This document shows positions 47,795-60,549 of a stretch of DNA of 64,000 bases, in pieces. Source of the stretch: Gnetum montanum (taxonomy: Eukaryota; Streptophyta; Gnetopsida; Gnetales; Gnetaceae); the NCBI GenBank assembly GCA_015680685.1, contig MNCI01018059.1, positions 300,057 to 364,056 on the forward strand. The letters are read 5' to 3'. Numbering within the stretch: position 1 is the stretch's first letter; every line of letters begins with the position of its first letter. The notes beneath the pieces are model-generated. The model searched no databases. It worked only from the letters and a program-made list of their open reading frames with translations, and was not told where the DNA came from. The position numbers and the translations under genes are program-made.

Positions 47795-48590
47795 TGATCC
47801 GCGATATCGCATGGACCATGATATTGCATATGTGATATCACGTATGTGATATCGCAACCCATCGCCAGTTCTATAAATAAGAGGCGAATTTCCCTTGTTT
47901 CTAAATTTAGATCTAGACCCTTAGCTAAACTTTGGCAGTTTTACCATTCCAGAGATAGAATAATTTTCATGTGCCCACAGTAGGAGTCTCAAAGTGAACG
48001 GATCTTTATTCGAGCAAATTGTACCTGAGGACACATTTGTGTACGACAATAAAGATGAACTTTCTAATAAACCTTGCAGCATGTGGACTAAGCTAAATAG
48101 GAATTAATTAGTGATTAAATGTTTAAATGCTTTCTTAGATAATTAATCTCTCTCAATTCTTGACTCTCCTAGTTAAGTGCATTCAGTATGATCGCTTTGA
48201 GCATGTGTGCTACGCTTGGTAACCCAGTAACGAATAGCGTTTGGTAATTCTAGCAGTGTTACATTGGTTCAGGGTGTGTACGGTAAGTGGGAACGGATAC
48301 TGATGCTAGGACGATTAGAACTTAGTTAGTGAAAGTTAGTTACTTAGTCTCTTCACCCTTTCCCCTATTAGCATAGGCATTAAAAAGATAAAAGTTATAA
48401 AAATAACATACCTCAAGCTTACTTAACCATACAACTATGACAATACAAGTAGGCTTGGGAAGACATTGATTGATTAACCTTAAGTGTTCCATTAAGGTGC
48501 ATAGGCACTTAGTCCTTGGAGTTCGATTGGATCGCACGTGAGACACTCATATTCGTATGGTTGAGTGTAGGGGTACCTCGCTACTCATCA
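47795..48590 (+). repeat. 3' LTR of element B
   Basis: TGATCCG (mutated TGATGAG)...CTCATCA, collinear with 23,456-24,274, same GATATCGC cluster and TATAAATA. Followed by GTAGC. Confidence 0.9.
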
Positions 48591-48948
48591 GTAGCCACAA
48601 CATATTTAATTATGCAAAATTATGTACTAAGAGCTTTTGGATCACATATGGTACACAACATTAAAAATTTTGATTAATCATATGTAATATGATAAAATTT
48701 ATCCAATAGGATTTTTTATTGTATTTAATATAATTAATTAGAATGATATGTTAAATTATTTTTCTTAATTTACCCACAAGGATTAAGAAAAATAATATAA
48801 TTTAATAGTTTTATCATAAGGTTATATGAATATATTTGAATTAAAATTCAGCCCATAGGAAATTTTATGTCATTTGATTTATATTTTTCATGATTTACAT
48901 TGGTAAACATGTCTTATGATGTTTTAACTCAAATTTAGTGACATAAGC
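48591..48948 (+). other. copia leader, 3' portion
   Basis: AT-rich leader sequence following element B and running into the copia gag start at 48,949. Confidence 0.65.
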
Positions 48949-51900
48949 ATGTTTGATTATGCAGTTATACAACCTATAAGCTACTCTGATTTTAAACATG
49001 ACATTCTTGAATTAAAGGGTGATAATTATAAGGTGTGGAAGGAGAGAATTTTTCTTCATTTAGGCTAGATGAACATTGATTATGTTATTCGTAAGGATGA
49101 ACCACCTGCTATTACAACAATCAACCGTCCAGATGATATTGGTAATTATAAAAAATGGGAGCGATCTAATTGCCTTTGTGTCATGTTCATAAAAGTCAAG
49201 ATCTCAGCTAGCATGCGTGGTTCACTTGAACAATATGACAATGCGCATGCTTTGTTAAAGGCCATTGATGAACAATTTGAGTCATCAGACAAGGCATTGG
49301 CCGGAACCTTGATAATGAAGTTCTCATCCATGAAGCTCACTAAAATTCATGGTGTGCATAAGCACATCATGCAAATGAGGGATATAGCAGCTCAACTCAA
49401 AATGCTTGAGGTTGAAATGTCAAAATCTTTCCTTGTGCACTACATCTTAAACATGCTCCCACCGCAGTACAGACCCTTTAAGATTTCTTATAACACACAT
49501 AAGGAAAAATGATCAATCAATGAACTAATGACCATGTGTGTGCAAGAAGAGGGAAGACTTGTTATGGAAGCAAAGGAGAGTGTGCATCTGACTACACAAG
49601 GAAAGAATAAAGGACAAGCCAAAGGCAAGTGAAAGGTCAAATTACCTGCACAAGCTGATATTAAGAAAGAATTCAGATGTTTTTTCTACAAAAAAAAAAA
49701 GGACACATAAAGAAGAATTATTGTAAATATCAGAATTGGCTTGAGAAGAAAGGTATTCAACTCTCACTTGTTTGTTTTGAATCTAATATGATTTATGTTG
49801 GTCATGACACATGGTGGATTGATTCTGGTTCTACAATTCATGTTACCAATTCCTTGCAAAGGGTGAAAAACCTAAGGAAGCAAGTGGAAAGTGAGTCATG
49901 CATCTATTCAGGCAACAAGATGCACTCACATGTGGAGGCAATCAAAACATGCATTTTAGTTTTAAGCAGTGGTTTTGTTTTAGAATTGGAAAAGAAATTT
50001 TATATTCTAAGCTTTTTCAAGGAATTTAATTTTTGTTTCAAGGCTTGTATCATTAGGATTTTTTTTTAATTTTTCAAACACCATATTCATTTTATTATAG
50101 ATCTAAACTTTTTGGAAATGGTACATTGACAGATGGTCTTTTCAAAATTAATATACAAAATGAAACTTCTTATACTTCTATGCATGTTCATGATGGCATT
50201 AAGAGATGTGTTATGAATGATGAATCCTCTATGTTGTGGCATCATAGATTAGGACATATCTCTATTGAAAGAATAAAGAGATTAGTAAATGATGGAGTAC
50301 TTAGTACTCTAGATTTTACTGACTTTGACACTTGTGTGGACTACATAAAGCGAAAGTAGACCAATATGTCAAAGAAAGGTGCCAAGAGGAGTTTAGACAT
50401 ATTAGAGATCGTACATAGAGATATTTGTAGTCTAGATATGGATGCATATGGTCAAAAGTATTTCATTACCTTTATTGATGATTACTCATGATATATGTAT
50501 CTCTACATGCTTCATAACAAGAGTGAAGCTTTAGATGTCTTTAAGGTGTTTAAGGCTAAAGTAGAGAAACAATGGAGTAAGCAAATAAAGATAGTAAGAT
50601 CTGATAGAGATGGTGAATACTATGGTAGATATACTAATGATGAACAAGCACCTGGTCTATTTTCTAAGTTCCTTCAAGAGCATGGGATTATTGCCTAATA
50701 CACTATGTCTAGTTCTTTAGACGAGAATGGTGTGGTAGAAAGAAAAAACCGAACATTATTGGACATGGTGTAGAGTATGCTTAGTGGCTCCAAGCTTCCT
50801 AAGTCCTTGTGGACTAAAGCTCTCAAGACAACAGTGTATATATTAAACTGAGTTTCAACCAAGGTTATCTTAAAGACACCATTTGAATTATGGAATTTGG
50901 GGATGCTCATCTGAAGTAAGAGTCTATAATCCACAAGAAAAGAAGCTAGACCCAAGGACCATAAGTGGGTATTTCATTGGGTATGCTAAACAATCTAAGG
51001 GATATAGATTTTATTGCCCATCACATACTACTAGGTTTGTGGAATCAAGGAATGCAAAATTTCTTGAGAATGACTTGATTAGTGGGAGCAGTAGATATTG
51101 AAACATTGTTTCTGAGATAGATCATATAGATGCTCAACCCCCTATTTCAAATGATAGATTGATTATTGTGCACAATACGCCTAGAGCACAAATGCAAACT
51201 GAACAACAACTAGTCATTGAAGTTCCACAAACTGCTAATCAAAAAGTAGTAGATCCAGTTCAACAACAGATACCAGAACCTATTGAACATCCTGTTAAAC
51301 ATCATGATCCTCAAAAGAATGATGAACCAACATTAAGAAGATCTACTAGAGTAAGGCGATTAACAATTCCTAGTGACTATATGGTGTATCTGTAGGAGTT
51401 TGACTATAACATAAGAGCTAAAAATGATCCCGAAACATTTTCACCAGCAATGAGTTGTAAGGAATCTAACTTGTGGCATGATGTCATGAAAGATGAAATG
51501 AACTCTATGTCATCTAATGGAGTTTGGGTTCTTGTCAAGTTGCCTGATGGTGTAAAAGCCATTGGATGCAAATGGGTCTTCAAGACTAAGAAAGACTCAT
51601 TGGGCAACATTGAAAGATATAAGGCCAAACTTGTTGCTAAAGGGTTCACTTAGAAAGAGGGAATAGATTACAAGGAGACCTTTTCTCCTATATCTAAGAA
51701 GGGCTCCCTTGGTGTTATCATGGCATGGGTTGCCCATTTTGATCTTGAATTACATCAAATGGATGTGAAAACAACAATCCTTGATGGTGATCTAGAGGAA
51801 GAGGTTTATATAAAACAAACTAAAGGATTTTTCTCTAGTGATGGTGAGACATTGGTATGCAAGCTCAAGAAATCTTTATATGGATTAAAATAGGCCTCTC

Positions 51901-52997
51901 GTCAATGGTACTTAAAATTCCATGATATAATCACTTCATTTGGTTTTGAAAAAAACATCATGGATCAATGTATATACCAAAGGGTTAGTGGGAGCAAAAT
52001 TTGTTTCCTTGTTCTATATGTGGATGATATCCTTCTTGCAACCAATAATAGTGGATCTCTATATGAGGTGAAATATTTTCTCTCTAAGAACTTTGACATA
52101 AAGGATATGGTTGAAGCATCTTATGTCATTGGCATACAAATCCATAGGGACAGATCTAGATGTATTTTGGGACTATCGCAGGAAACCTATATCAACAAAG
52201 TTTTAGAGAGGTTTTGGATGAAAGATTGTTCACCAAGTATAGCACCCATTGTGACATGTGACAGGTTAAATTTGAACTAGTGCCCTAAGAATGATTTAGA
52301 GAAAAGTCAGATGAGAAACATCTCATATGCTTCAGCTATTGGAAGCCTTATGTATGCTTAGGTCTGCATAAGATCTGACATTGCATTTGTTGTGGGAATG
52401 TTTGGCAGATATTAGAGTAATCCAGGTATTGATCACTGGAGGGCTACAAAGAAAGTGATGAGGTGCCCTCAATGTACAAAAGACTACATGCTTATGTATA
52501 AACAAACTAACTCCTTGGAGGTGACTGGCTACTCCAACTCAGACTTTGCTAGCTATGTTAATTCATAGAAATCAACATCTAGTTATGTTTTTATCCTAAT
52601 TGGAGGAGCTATATCCTGGAGGAGTGGAAAGCAAACTTTGGCTGCTACTTCCACCATGGAGGCAGAGTTCGTTTCTTATTTTGAGGCTACTTCACATGGT
52701 GTATGGCTAAGGAGTTTCATATCAGGGCTTAGAATTGTGGATTCTATATCTAGGCCATTAAGAATGTTTTGTGACAATTCAGCTGCTGCCTTTATGGCTA
52801 ATAATAATAAGAGTGGCAATCGAAGTAAACACATCAACGTCAAGTACTTAGCCATAAAGAAACACATTAAGGAAAACAAAGTGGTCATTGCGCATATAAG
52901 CACTGAATTAATGATAGCTGATCCTTTGACAAAAGGAATGCCACTAAAGTCATTTAAGAATCATGTAATTCAGATGGGACTTGGTTCCATAATGTAA
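48949..52997 (+). pseudogene. copia gag-pol polyprotein, decayed
   Basis: Starts at ATG 48,949 (MFDYAVIQPISYSDFKHDIL). Gag: DNYKVWKERI, LKAIDEQFESSDKALAGTL, LHYILNMLPPQY equivalent, and a zinc knuckle with one Cys replaced (CFFYKKKKGHIKKNYC). Protease: WWIDSGSTIHVTNS at about 49,815. GAG-pre-integrase and integrase HHCC at 50,220-50,340 (LWHHRLGHIS) and core at 50,400-50,760 (FIDDYS; SDRDGEY; ENGVVERKNRTL). RT: IGCKWVFKTKKDSLGNIERY, ELHQMDVKTTILDGDLEEE, FLVLYVDDILLA (52,010-52,045). RNase [17 protein letters not shown], ending GLGSIM and TAA at 52,995. Copia domain order (integrase before RT) is clear. Frame changes near 49,660, 50,100 and 50,890 and about fifteen stops make it non-functional. 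Confidence 0.9.
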
Positions 52998-53296
52998 TTT
53001 GTTGTACATACAACTTACAATCTTAATGAAACTCTTATTCAATTTTGCTATTTTCTCATATGATTTGTGCATATAGTCATTAAAGAAAATACACATATGG
53101 AAGGACCCAGAATGAACATTGGGTTTATTCATAAAATTAAGTTATCATATAAAGAATTACATTTAAAAGATTATGCATTGTAATACATTGAAGATAATAC
53201 TCACATTAAGAGAGAACTATTGTCATGATTCATGCATTTATTTCTTGAACTCTGAACCTGATTAAATATGGAGACTAAGTACGAGATTGTAGCATG

Positions 53297-53802
53297 TGTT
53301 ATCTACTCACGCATTTTATGGGTCAGTTAATGCATGAAAGTGGTCACTATGCCCACTAATGCATTTTTATAGTTTATTTAATGCATGAAAGTGGCCACCA
53401 TACCCACTAACGTGTTCTTATGAGTTGGTTAACACACCAAGGTGGTCTCCATATCCAGTAATGTGTTTTTTACACATTGGCATTGGGTCTCTTATGGTAA
53501 CCAATTCCATGGCTTATAAATTCGTTCTTGATGGGAGAACAAAGGCATCACGAATGCAGTTCCGGTTCCTTTCACAGATGCTTGAAGATTGCATACACCA
53601 TCGTTGTAGAGCACTTTTGTGAAAGAAGAATCAAAATGCCAAATTTAATCCAAGGCATCAATGGCTGGAGGTCAGTTACATTTGCTCAAGAATTGTGCAT
53701 ATCCAGTTATTTATGCATGTGAATTTCTTGTGCCATTTGCTTCTGCATTCTATACTTTGATTACTTGTGCCATCTGCTTTTCTGCAAAATTATTTTCTTA
53801 CA
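53297..53802 (+). repeat. 3' LTR of copia element
   Basis: TGTTATC...CTTACA, matching the 5' LTR. TATAAATTCG near 53,515. Contains an extra GCATGAAAGTGG repeat unit (53,333 and 53,386) relative to the 5' LTR. Confidence 0.78.
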
Positions 53803-53807
53803 CCAAG

Positions 53808-56350
53808 TTCCTTCTATCTAAAACCAGATGCAAATTCATGTCATCTAAAAGAGTGAACAATATCAAGAATTCTTTATCTCACGTTCCTACCACAGGAGCA
53901 TCACCAGCATGTAATAGCATAGCAACGCCTTTCAAGGCAAAACCTGCTAGGCTACAAGATTTAGATTTTCTCTTCACGCACACGCAGATCATGTATTCAG
54001 CTTGACAATGTTAGCCAAACAAGAACCCACATCCCTGCAACCCTCCACTTTCTCAACCACAGTCCATAGACCTAGAGCAACGGTACTGCTTCCACCGATT
54101 CTTATCAAAAATCCATGCTTTTCTCATCCTTTGAGAGAGAGAAAAAAAAAATCTTTTTCCTTGATTCCCAGAACTTTCTTTGCGTAAGCAGATCAATAGA
54201 AAGTATAAAATGTATTAAAGACGGTTTCCATAAGCAATGAAAAAATAGGTTTCAGTTAAGTATCAATGTACTTTCGGTTGGTAATACAACCGTTATTTAT
54301 ACAGATGTAACCCTCCACTATTACTACTCACTAAACAAGACAGTTTCATTACAAGCTTATTATTCCACTACTATTACTTCATGCATAAGCACAACTTAGT
54401 GTTCACATGTTCCATACGGAAAAAAAGGAGAAAAAGAATGTTAAGGCTTAGTAATTAAAGATTACTAATTACTGTCCATGTAATTGCAATTGCAAACGAC
54501 ACCTAAAAGAGGTCTACAAGTGGATGGTCCATCTTGAGGAAAAAACTATTTAGTCTAAATGTACCAATTGATACACTTTTGGGGTTATCAAATATTAATG
54601 TGTTTATGCTTTAAGTTGATTATACTATGTAATTAAGTACAACAAAAAGTAAAATAATTAACTAAGTGCTTAAAATTAAAAGAATAACTAAGAATTAATT
54701 GCAATTAAACAAATTATAAAGGTAAGTCAAGTGTTGCAATGAAATATATGGAACTTTATTTACTAAAATGAAATTTTGTATAATTCACTTCATGTTGAGG
54801 ATACTTGGTGACTAATACTAATTTTCATGGGAACCAACTAATAGAGTTTTGCTATACTATTGACCAATCGATGCTATAAAGTATAAATGAGAGTTGATTA
54901 AATTCTTTGTGATCTCCTCTTACATGTCTATGTTTGCCCACTCTTTTAGCACTACCTAGGCAATGGTAGGATGAATAACATTCTTTAAATATATCTTTGA
55001 TTGATGAAATTTCTTGACTTCCTTCATGATCTTGTGGCTATGTTATTCTCACTAGAATATAGAGGTTTTGAGTTCAAACCTTTTATTCTACTCTCTCCCT
55101 CTCTCATATATCATAGTTGCCATTTATTTACAATGTTTTGATCAAAAAAATTTTGCCTAATATTGCAACAGTAGATCATGAAATATAAACATTTCTTTTG
55201 GCCGGGTCAAATTGCAGCTCAACTTTGGAGATTAAAGAGCAAAAGCTCAAAAAAATTCATCTATTTAATATAGTGTTTCTGCTCATAATTACATCATTGC
55301 ACATGCAAGCATAGGTTACATAGGCATGGGAAGCAGTGGAAATGACATGGTGATGACTATGTCATAGGAGTTCATAGGCTAAATAAACTGCTCCCTATAA
55401 ATGTAGTAGGTGCATATATTTCCACTACATGTTAGAGTATGACTAATAGAATCATAAACCACGAGTTCATAAGCCACAACTAACAGAATCATACCGTACA
55501 AGTCCATAAGCCATCAGCTGTAAACTGGAAGAATCCATGTTTAAAAAAGTTGGAAAATACATGAGGTTGAAATGTTTTAAGGATCACGATGAAGTTTTAA
55601 ATGTCCAAAAGATGATTCATTTTTTTGTAAAAATTAAGTCTATTATAAAAGTCACACTTGCTCAAGTCGGGTCTACAAAAATTCTAATCCTTTCTGTATA
55701 AATGAAGTTTGTTATAAAAGTAAAGCTGATTCAAGTCAAGTCCACAAAATTTCTAATCCGGAAACTGAACATTAAACCTGCAATCTATAATTGAAAAACT
55801 ATGGTAAGAATCAGTATTGAAATAGTTAGGAAATATATGGATCGTCAGACCGACTTATATTTAAAAGTTTCAAAAATGATACCATTGACGTGTTCCTAAA
55901 AATAAGATTTATTGTAAGTCTTGCAGAATCAGCTTAGCTCTACAAAATTTCTAATCCAGCCACTAATTGTTAAATTCGTGATCTATGACAGTTAAAAAAC
56001 TATGGTAAAAATAAAACATTTATCAAGGATAGGCCTGTTTCCTGATGGATGTTAAAGCAACAGATTCCCAAATCAGAATCTTTCCAGATTACATCTTTGG
56101 AAGTGAATTTTTGAAAGAACTCAAAAATCAACAGAACCATGTACATACAAGCGATTTTAAACCAAGCGATTTTTTTGTTTAAAATCGGGTACTCAGTAAA
56201 TTCAGCGTCCAAAAACTAATGCAACCAAGCGAGTCCTAAGGTAACCAAGAAAACCAACTTTCGAACTTAGACATACCTCTTTGTTTATATTTGTTTTAGG
56301 TTGAGCAATAGCTTGGGTAAAAGCAATCCGCAAAATGGCGCAACCAAATA
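53808..56350. other. unassigned AT-rich DNA
   Basis: No recognisable gene. A degenerate direct repeat built on CTACAAAATTTCTAATCC recurs near 55,670, 55,745 and 55,943. Short open frames near 53,830-54,190 carry no recognisable motif. Confidence 0.45.
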
Positions 56351-56359
56351 ATAATTTAA

Positions 56360-56990
56360 CTAACGATTGAATTTGGGGCGATGGAATTGGCGCCACGGAG
56401 TAGACATCCATGCAAAGCCACAGCAATAACAGAAGTGGAAACAACATCTGCATGTCATACCAGGACAACCATAGGATCTCTCAACCATGTTCCTGCACCG
56501 GAGGCACCGTTTCCAACCGTTCTTACTGTGGGTTTCCCTGCAGCATCTGGAGGAGAGGCTTCCATGCCATGGCGTTTGGCAACGGACGCAAAAATCCCGG
56601 GCACAGGTATAGCAGGTGACCTTGCTTTTGTTAGTGAAATGCAAACAGAATTCTGCAGAAGGTTCTTTCCACATTAAAACGCTGTAATCCGGATACGGGC
56701 AGTTGAACCGTTGCTGTGGGGGCACAATTTCTTCCGTTGCTAATTCAGACCATGTTTCCATATCCATCTTTGGGACAACCTTGGTCAGATCCGTCATGTT
56801 TAGCAGGACCAAGCACTTGGGGCATTTGATTTTGGGATTTCTGGACTTGAGTTGCCCGGCGATGTAGGCTGCCATGCAGGAATTGTGAAACTTTGTGGAG
56901 ATGTCGCGGAAGCATTTTACTGTGGTGGAGGAAGCCGTGAAAGCGTGTTGCAGACAAATGACATTTTTTGGGTTTGAGTAGCATCTTCAT
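56360..56990 (-). pseudogene. RBR ubiquitin-ligase-like gene, copy 2
   Basis: Minus-strand open frame from about 56,980 (NVICLQHAFTASSTTVKCF) through MAAYIAGQLKSRNPKIKCPK, WSELATEEIVPPQQRFNCPY, FCVRCQTPWHG and RING2 GWKRCLRCRNMVERSYGCPG with MTCRCCFHFCYCCG, ending at 56,360. RING2 keeps the catalytic-position Cys (YGCPG). The first half of RING1 and a clear ATG are missing, and the linker between IBR and RING2 is shorter than in copy 1. Related to copy 1 and to the pieces at 57.7 and 58.5 kb, so this is a local duplicate family. A real but truncated expressed protein cannot be excluded. Confidence 0.62.
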
Positions 56991-57702
56991 TGCTCCAAGG
57001 CATTTTCACACAACGGTGCCCCGCTCGACCATGTCGTCGCCAATTGCTCTGCATCTCACGATTTAATTCTTAGTCTTTCTGATAATGTTAAACAATGGGG
57101 TTGATGATAAGAGGCACCAGCAAAATAGAGCAGCTTCCATGGTAAATACTGAATGCTCCAATTGTAGCGGAGGCTTCTAAATTGAAGTGCTCTTCTCACG
57201 ACATTACCAAGATTGTGAGGACTAATACATAACAAAAACCGCTCCCACAGTGTTTGTTTAGAAAATAGAAAAATAGTTTGCTTGAAATTGGAAAGTCTTA
57301 GAGAATATGGCAAATAGATGTCAATCCATTAACATTTTATCAAAAACTTCAAAATTTTTATTTCAGTAGATTATAAATTATTTTTAGTATTATTAAGATA
57401 ATGGGTAACTTAACTTACCATATCTAACAGGTTTTAATTCACCTATGCTTAACAATGAACGCCATGGCATGTATATTTAGATTTAATGAATGAGTACACG
57501 TCCCCAAGAATGGCTTAGCTGTAAAAATATAGATAAAAAATTTAAAAACACATGTTCAATTCTTTCTACTGTTCCAAGTTTTTTAAAGCCCCGGCAAAAA
57601 ATTAAGATATTCAGATTTTTTTGGTTTCAAAGTTATTTATTTACTGCTGCAAAATATTTTTAATCATTCTTGTCCAGTGCTGCATATTTTTTTTAGGCTT
57701 CA

Positions 57703-57873
57703 CCATGCAAGAATCGTGGAGATGATGCGGCAGCATTCTGCTGTGGTTGAGGAAGCGATAAAAACTTGCTCCAAGCAACTCATGCCAGCTTTGTGTTTGA
57801 ATAATATTTGCTTTGCTCGTCGTCGGTATTTGGCTAGAACTGTATTCGACTCCATGTTCTTGCCAATTGAAGT
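57703..57873 (-). pseudogene. RBR N-terminal fragment (copy 3, inverted part)
   Basis: Minus strand: ATG at about 57,857 (MESNTVLAKYRRRAKQILF), then SCLEQVFIASSTTAECCRI. This aligns with CLQHAFTASSTTVKCFRDIS of copy 2. Similarity stops exactly at GCATGG (57,703-57,708), the codons that in copy 2 read CMA of CMAAYI. Upstream to 57,964 are unrelated codons. Confidence 0.6.
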
Positions 57874-58476
57874 CTGTGTATCTGTGGGTTTAGTGCAGGC
57901 GTTTTGCTTAATGCTAAGCAACAATGATTATGATAACAAGCACTCGCGAAACAAACGAACTTAACTTACTGGGTGGGATACATGGTGAAGGATGGAACGA
58001 TACAACGAAGACCATTAAATAAGTAAAACCGTTTGCTCGTTTTGTTGGAAATAGAATAAACGCTTTTTAAAATTTGAAAAATCGGAATAAAGATAGGAAA
58101 GATCCTTATCTAAATTAGTAATTTATTAAAATTTTAAAAATTTCAATTTGAATTTTACTAAAAATATTTTTAGTACGTTGGAGATGATCCATAATTTACC
58201 TCAGCATATCTAACAATGTCTGCTATATTTAACAATGAGCACGGTACTGGAGTTAAATTGTCTGAGTAACACAAAGACCTTTTTGGAATGAAACTAACCT
58301 TAAAGCATAAAAAATATGGAATCTCATGGGAAATTCAGCTCCATATAACAAGCATCCACCTTCATTCAAGGATAGACTATATGCCTTTTACAGATTGGTC
58401 ATTATTATGATAATTGAGTTTCAAAATATTCAACTCCACAACAATAATTCATCAAACATTCAAGAAAAAAATATAT

Positions 58477-58830
58477 GAAGTCCAGAAATTCCAAAATCAA
58501 ATGCCCCGAGTGCCTGCCCCTGCTAATTATGGCAGATCTCACCAGAATTATGCCAAAGAAGGATCTGGAAACATGGTCTGAATTAGCAGCAGAAGAGATT
58601 GTGCCCCCACAAGAACGGTTCGACTGCCCATATCCAAATTGCAGCACTTTAATGTGGAAAGAACCTTCTGGCGATTTCTGTTTGAGTTTCAGTAACAAAA
58701 AGGTCACCTGCTATGCCTGTGCTCGGGATTTTTGCGTCTGCTGCGAGGCACCATGGCATGGAGGCCATAGAACCCTCAACAGTGACGATGAGAAGTTGGT
58801 GTTGAAGGTGTCATTGGCTAGAGAAGAAGG
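58477..58830 (+). pseudogene. RBR IBR-region fragment (copy 3, remaining part)
   Basis: Plus strand: similarity starts abruptly at KSRNSKIKCPEC (58,477), continues LTRIMPKKDLETWSELAAEE, RFDCPYPNCSTLMWKE, VTCYACARDFCVCCEAPWHG and LVLKVSLAREEG, and stops before the GWKRC of RING2. In copy 2 the same junction lies nine residues after CMAAYI, so this piece follows on from the inverted fragment at 57,703-57,873. RING2, including the catalytic Cys, is absent. Confidence 0.62.
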
Positions 58831-58959
58831 CTGTAGGCCCCGCCCCCTTCTAAAATACACGCGCTTATACATTAAATTTGGTACCAACACCAGACACTTT
58901 TCAATTAAGTCACACTTAAAAAACAAGACTTTTCAATTAAATCATGCTTAAAAAGCAAT

Positions 58960-59390
58960 ACTTAAGATGATACATCTAAAACTCACCGCTACCAAATCTA
59001 TCTGCTATTTTGAAAAAAAGAAAATGTGGTACCTCTATTCTACACATTTCCATTCTATAACATTATAAAAGCAACATTTTACATGAAACATCAACAATTT
59101 GCATCCTTACACTTCCCCTATCTCACAAATCTATTCATTGCATTTTTTTTTAATTCTAAAATCAATTACTGTCCACTCTCTTACCAACTAACAATGAAAA
59201 ACTAATAACCATAAACTAAATGGTTATACACAAAGCTTGTAAGCAACTTAAATCTACAACCAATTACATACAAGGTATCAAGCTTGCAAGTTTAATTGCA
59301 ACTCATATTTAGGTGGTGAACTTCTAGTATATTCATATTTATATAAATGTTTAAATATTCTTATATAAATAATTTAAAAAATTACTTAGC
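58960..59390. other. unassigned AT-rich DNA
   Basis: No gene or repeat recognised. Confidence 0.4.
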
Positions 59391-59394
59391 ATGA

Positions 59395-60130
59395 TTAGGG
59401 AAGCTTGTGTGGAAACTTTACATAGGTGACAAACCATGGATACAAGTCATGAGAGCTAAGTGCTTATCTAACAACTTGCTTTGCAATAATGCTCCATCCA
59501 TTGTTTGACCTAGTCCAACATGGAGAAGTTTTTGAAAAATTAAAGCCTTGGTTTCAATCAAATATTTGGATTCATGACCAAATAGTACAATGGGGTGATT
59601 CTTGTCAATATAAGCTTAATGAACCATATACAAGTTTACTACCAAGAATTAAAGATCCAATTAAAGAATCTTGGTGACATGATATGATGATACTAAAATG
59701 CAAAATTTTTATGTCAAATTATCTACATGGAAAATTACCTGTGAGTATGGTTTTATTTCATAAGGGATTAATTACAAATGATAAGTCTATGTATTGTGAA
59801 GTTCAAGTAGAAACCATTAATCATTGTTTATTTCATTGTCTTGAGGCTTAGTCTTTTTGGAATCAACTTAGGTGCATCACAAGAGTATGTTGGCTTAGCA
59901 ATTCCATTCATGACTTTATTAAACAAATTCCTCAAAGTTTGGAGAAATCGAAGCAACCCTAAAATAAAAATTTTTCTATAGTAGCATTATATATGATGTA
60001 GGTTTCATGCAATAAGTATGTTTTTCAACAAGAAAAGAATAACCTTGTTGTACTTGCTAAACGCTTCATCGTTGATTATTTTATTATTCTAAGACATCAT
60101 GGCAATGCTTGCCTACCTTGATACTACATT
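59395..60130 (+). pseudogene. LINE C-terminal fragment with zf-RVT-like motif
   Basis: Degenerate plus-strand sequence: KLVWKLYIGDKPWIQVMRAK, then EKLKPWFQSNIWIHDQIVQW, then KLPVSMVLFHKGLITNDKS, CEVQVETINHCLFHCLEA and SFWNQL. The last segment follows the C...HCLFHC...FW pattern of the zinc-binding domain found after plant non-LTR reverse transcriptases. An A-rich stretch at 60,236-60,262 may be the remnant tail. Confidence 0.6.
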
Positions 60131-60549
60131 TGTTTTGGGTTGTTCGATTACTGGAATTTGTAATCTTTTTCTAGCATGCTTCATGTATAATCTTTTATTA
60201 CTAGATGTGCCTCGACCATCATAGAACTGGGTTTACTCTTTCTTCAAAAAATAATTTAAAAAATTATCAAATGATCTTTGTGAGTAATATTTTAAGGAAC
60301 CATTATTTAGAGTGATGGTAAGGTACTCATTTCTCAAGTTGAAGCTTTAGGTTTGAGCCTGGATATAGCCATTTGAAGAGGTTAGGCTTTTGCTCGTCTA
60401 CCAACCGTATTTTTCCCAAGTTGTTGGATACTCTACTAGAAAAGGGAATCATTTCTTAGGCTCAAGTTAACAAAGTTAGGGTAAGTTCTTAAGTAGGTTT
60501 TAGACAAAATCACACTACTATTAATCACTTAGTTACTCTTAAGCATTGC

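Larger units (their letters stand above)
23456..48590 (+). mobile_element. element B: gag-protease-only LTR retrotransposon
   Basis: Second copy of the A family, plus strand, with LTRs 23,456-24,274 and 47,795-48,590. Flanks GTAGT (23,451-23,455) and GTAGC (48,591-48,595) agree at four of five bases. The tRNA-Asp primer site, gag and protease parts match element A. Without the 18.8-kb Ogre-like insert it is about 6.4 kb and contains no RT, RNase H or integrase. Unlike A it keeps the protease Asp-Ser-Gly but lacks a gag segment that A retains (join at about 24,851). Confidence 0.87.
22253..53802 (+). mobile_element. Ty1/copia retrotransposon hosting the nest
   Basis: 5' LTR 22,253-22,724, iMet-type primer site at 22,727, leader, then a second half 48,591-53,802 with gag-pol and the 3' LTR. 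Between them lies element B, inserted in the leader. Flanks CCAAT (22,248-22,252) and CCAAG (53,803-53,807) fit a 5-bp TSD with one mismatch. Without the insert the element is about 6.4 kb. It is on the plus strand and decayed: many stops and at least two frameshifts. It separates RBR copy 1 (21.2-21.9 kb) from the RBR cluster at 56.3 kb. Confidence 0.82.
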
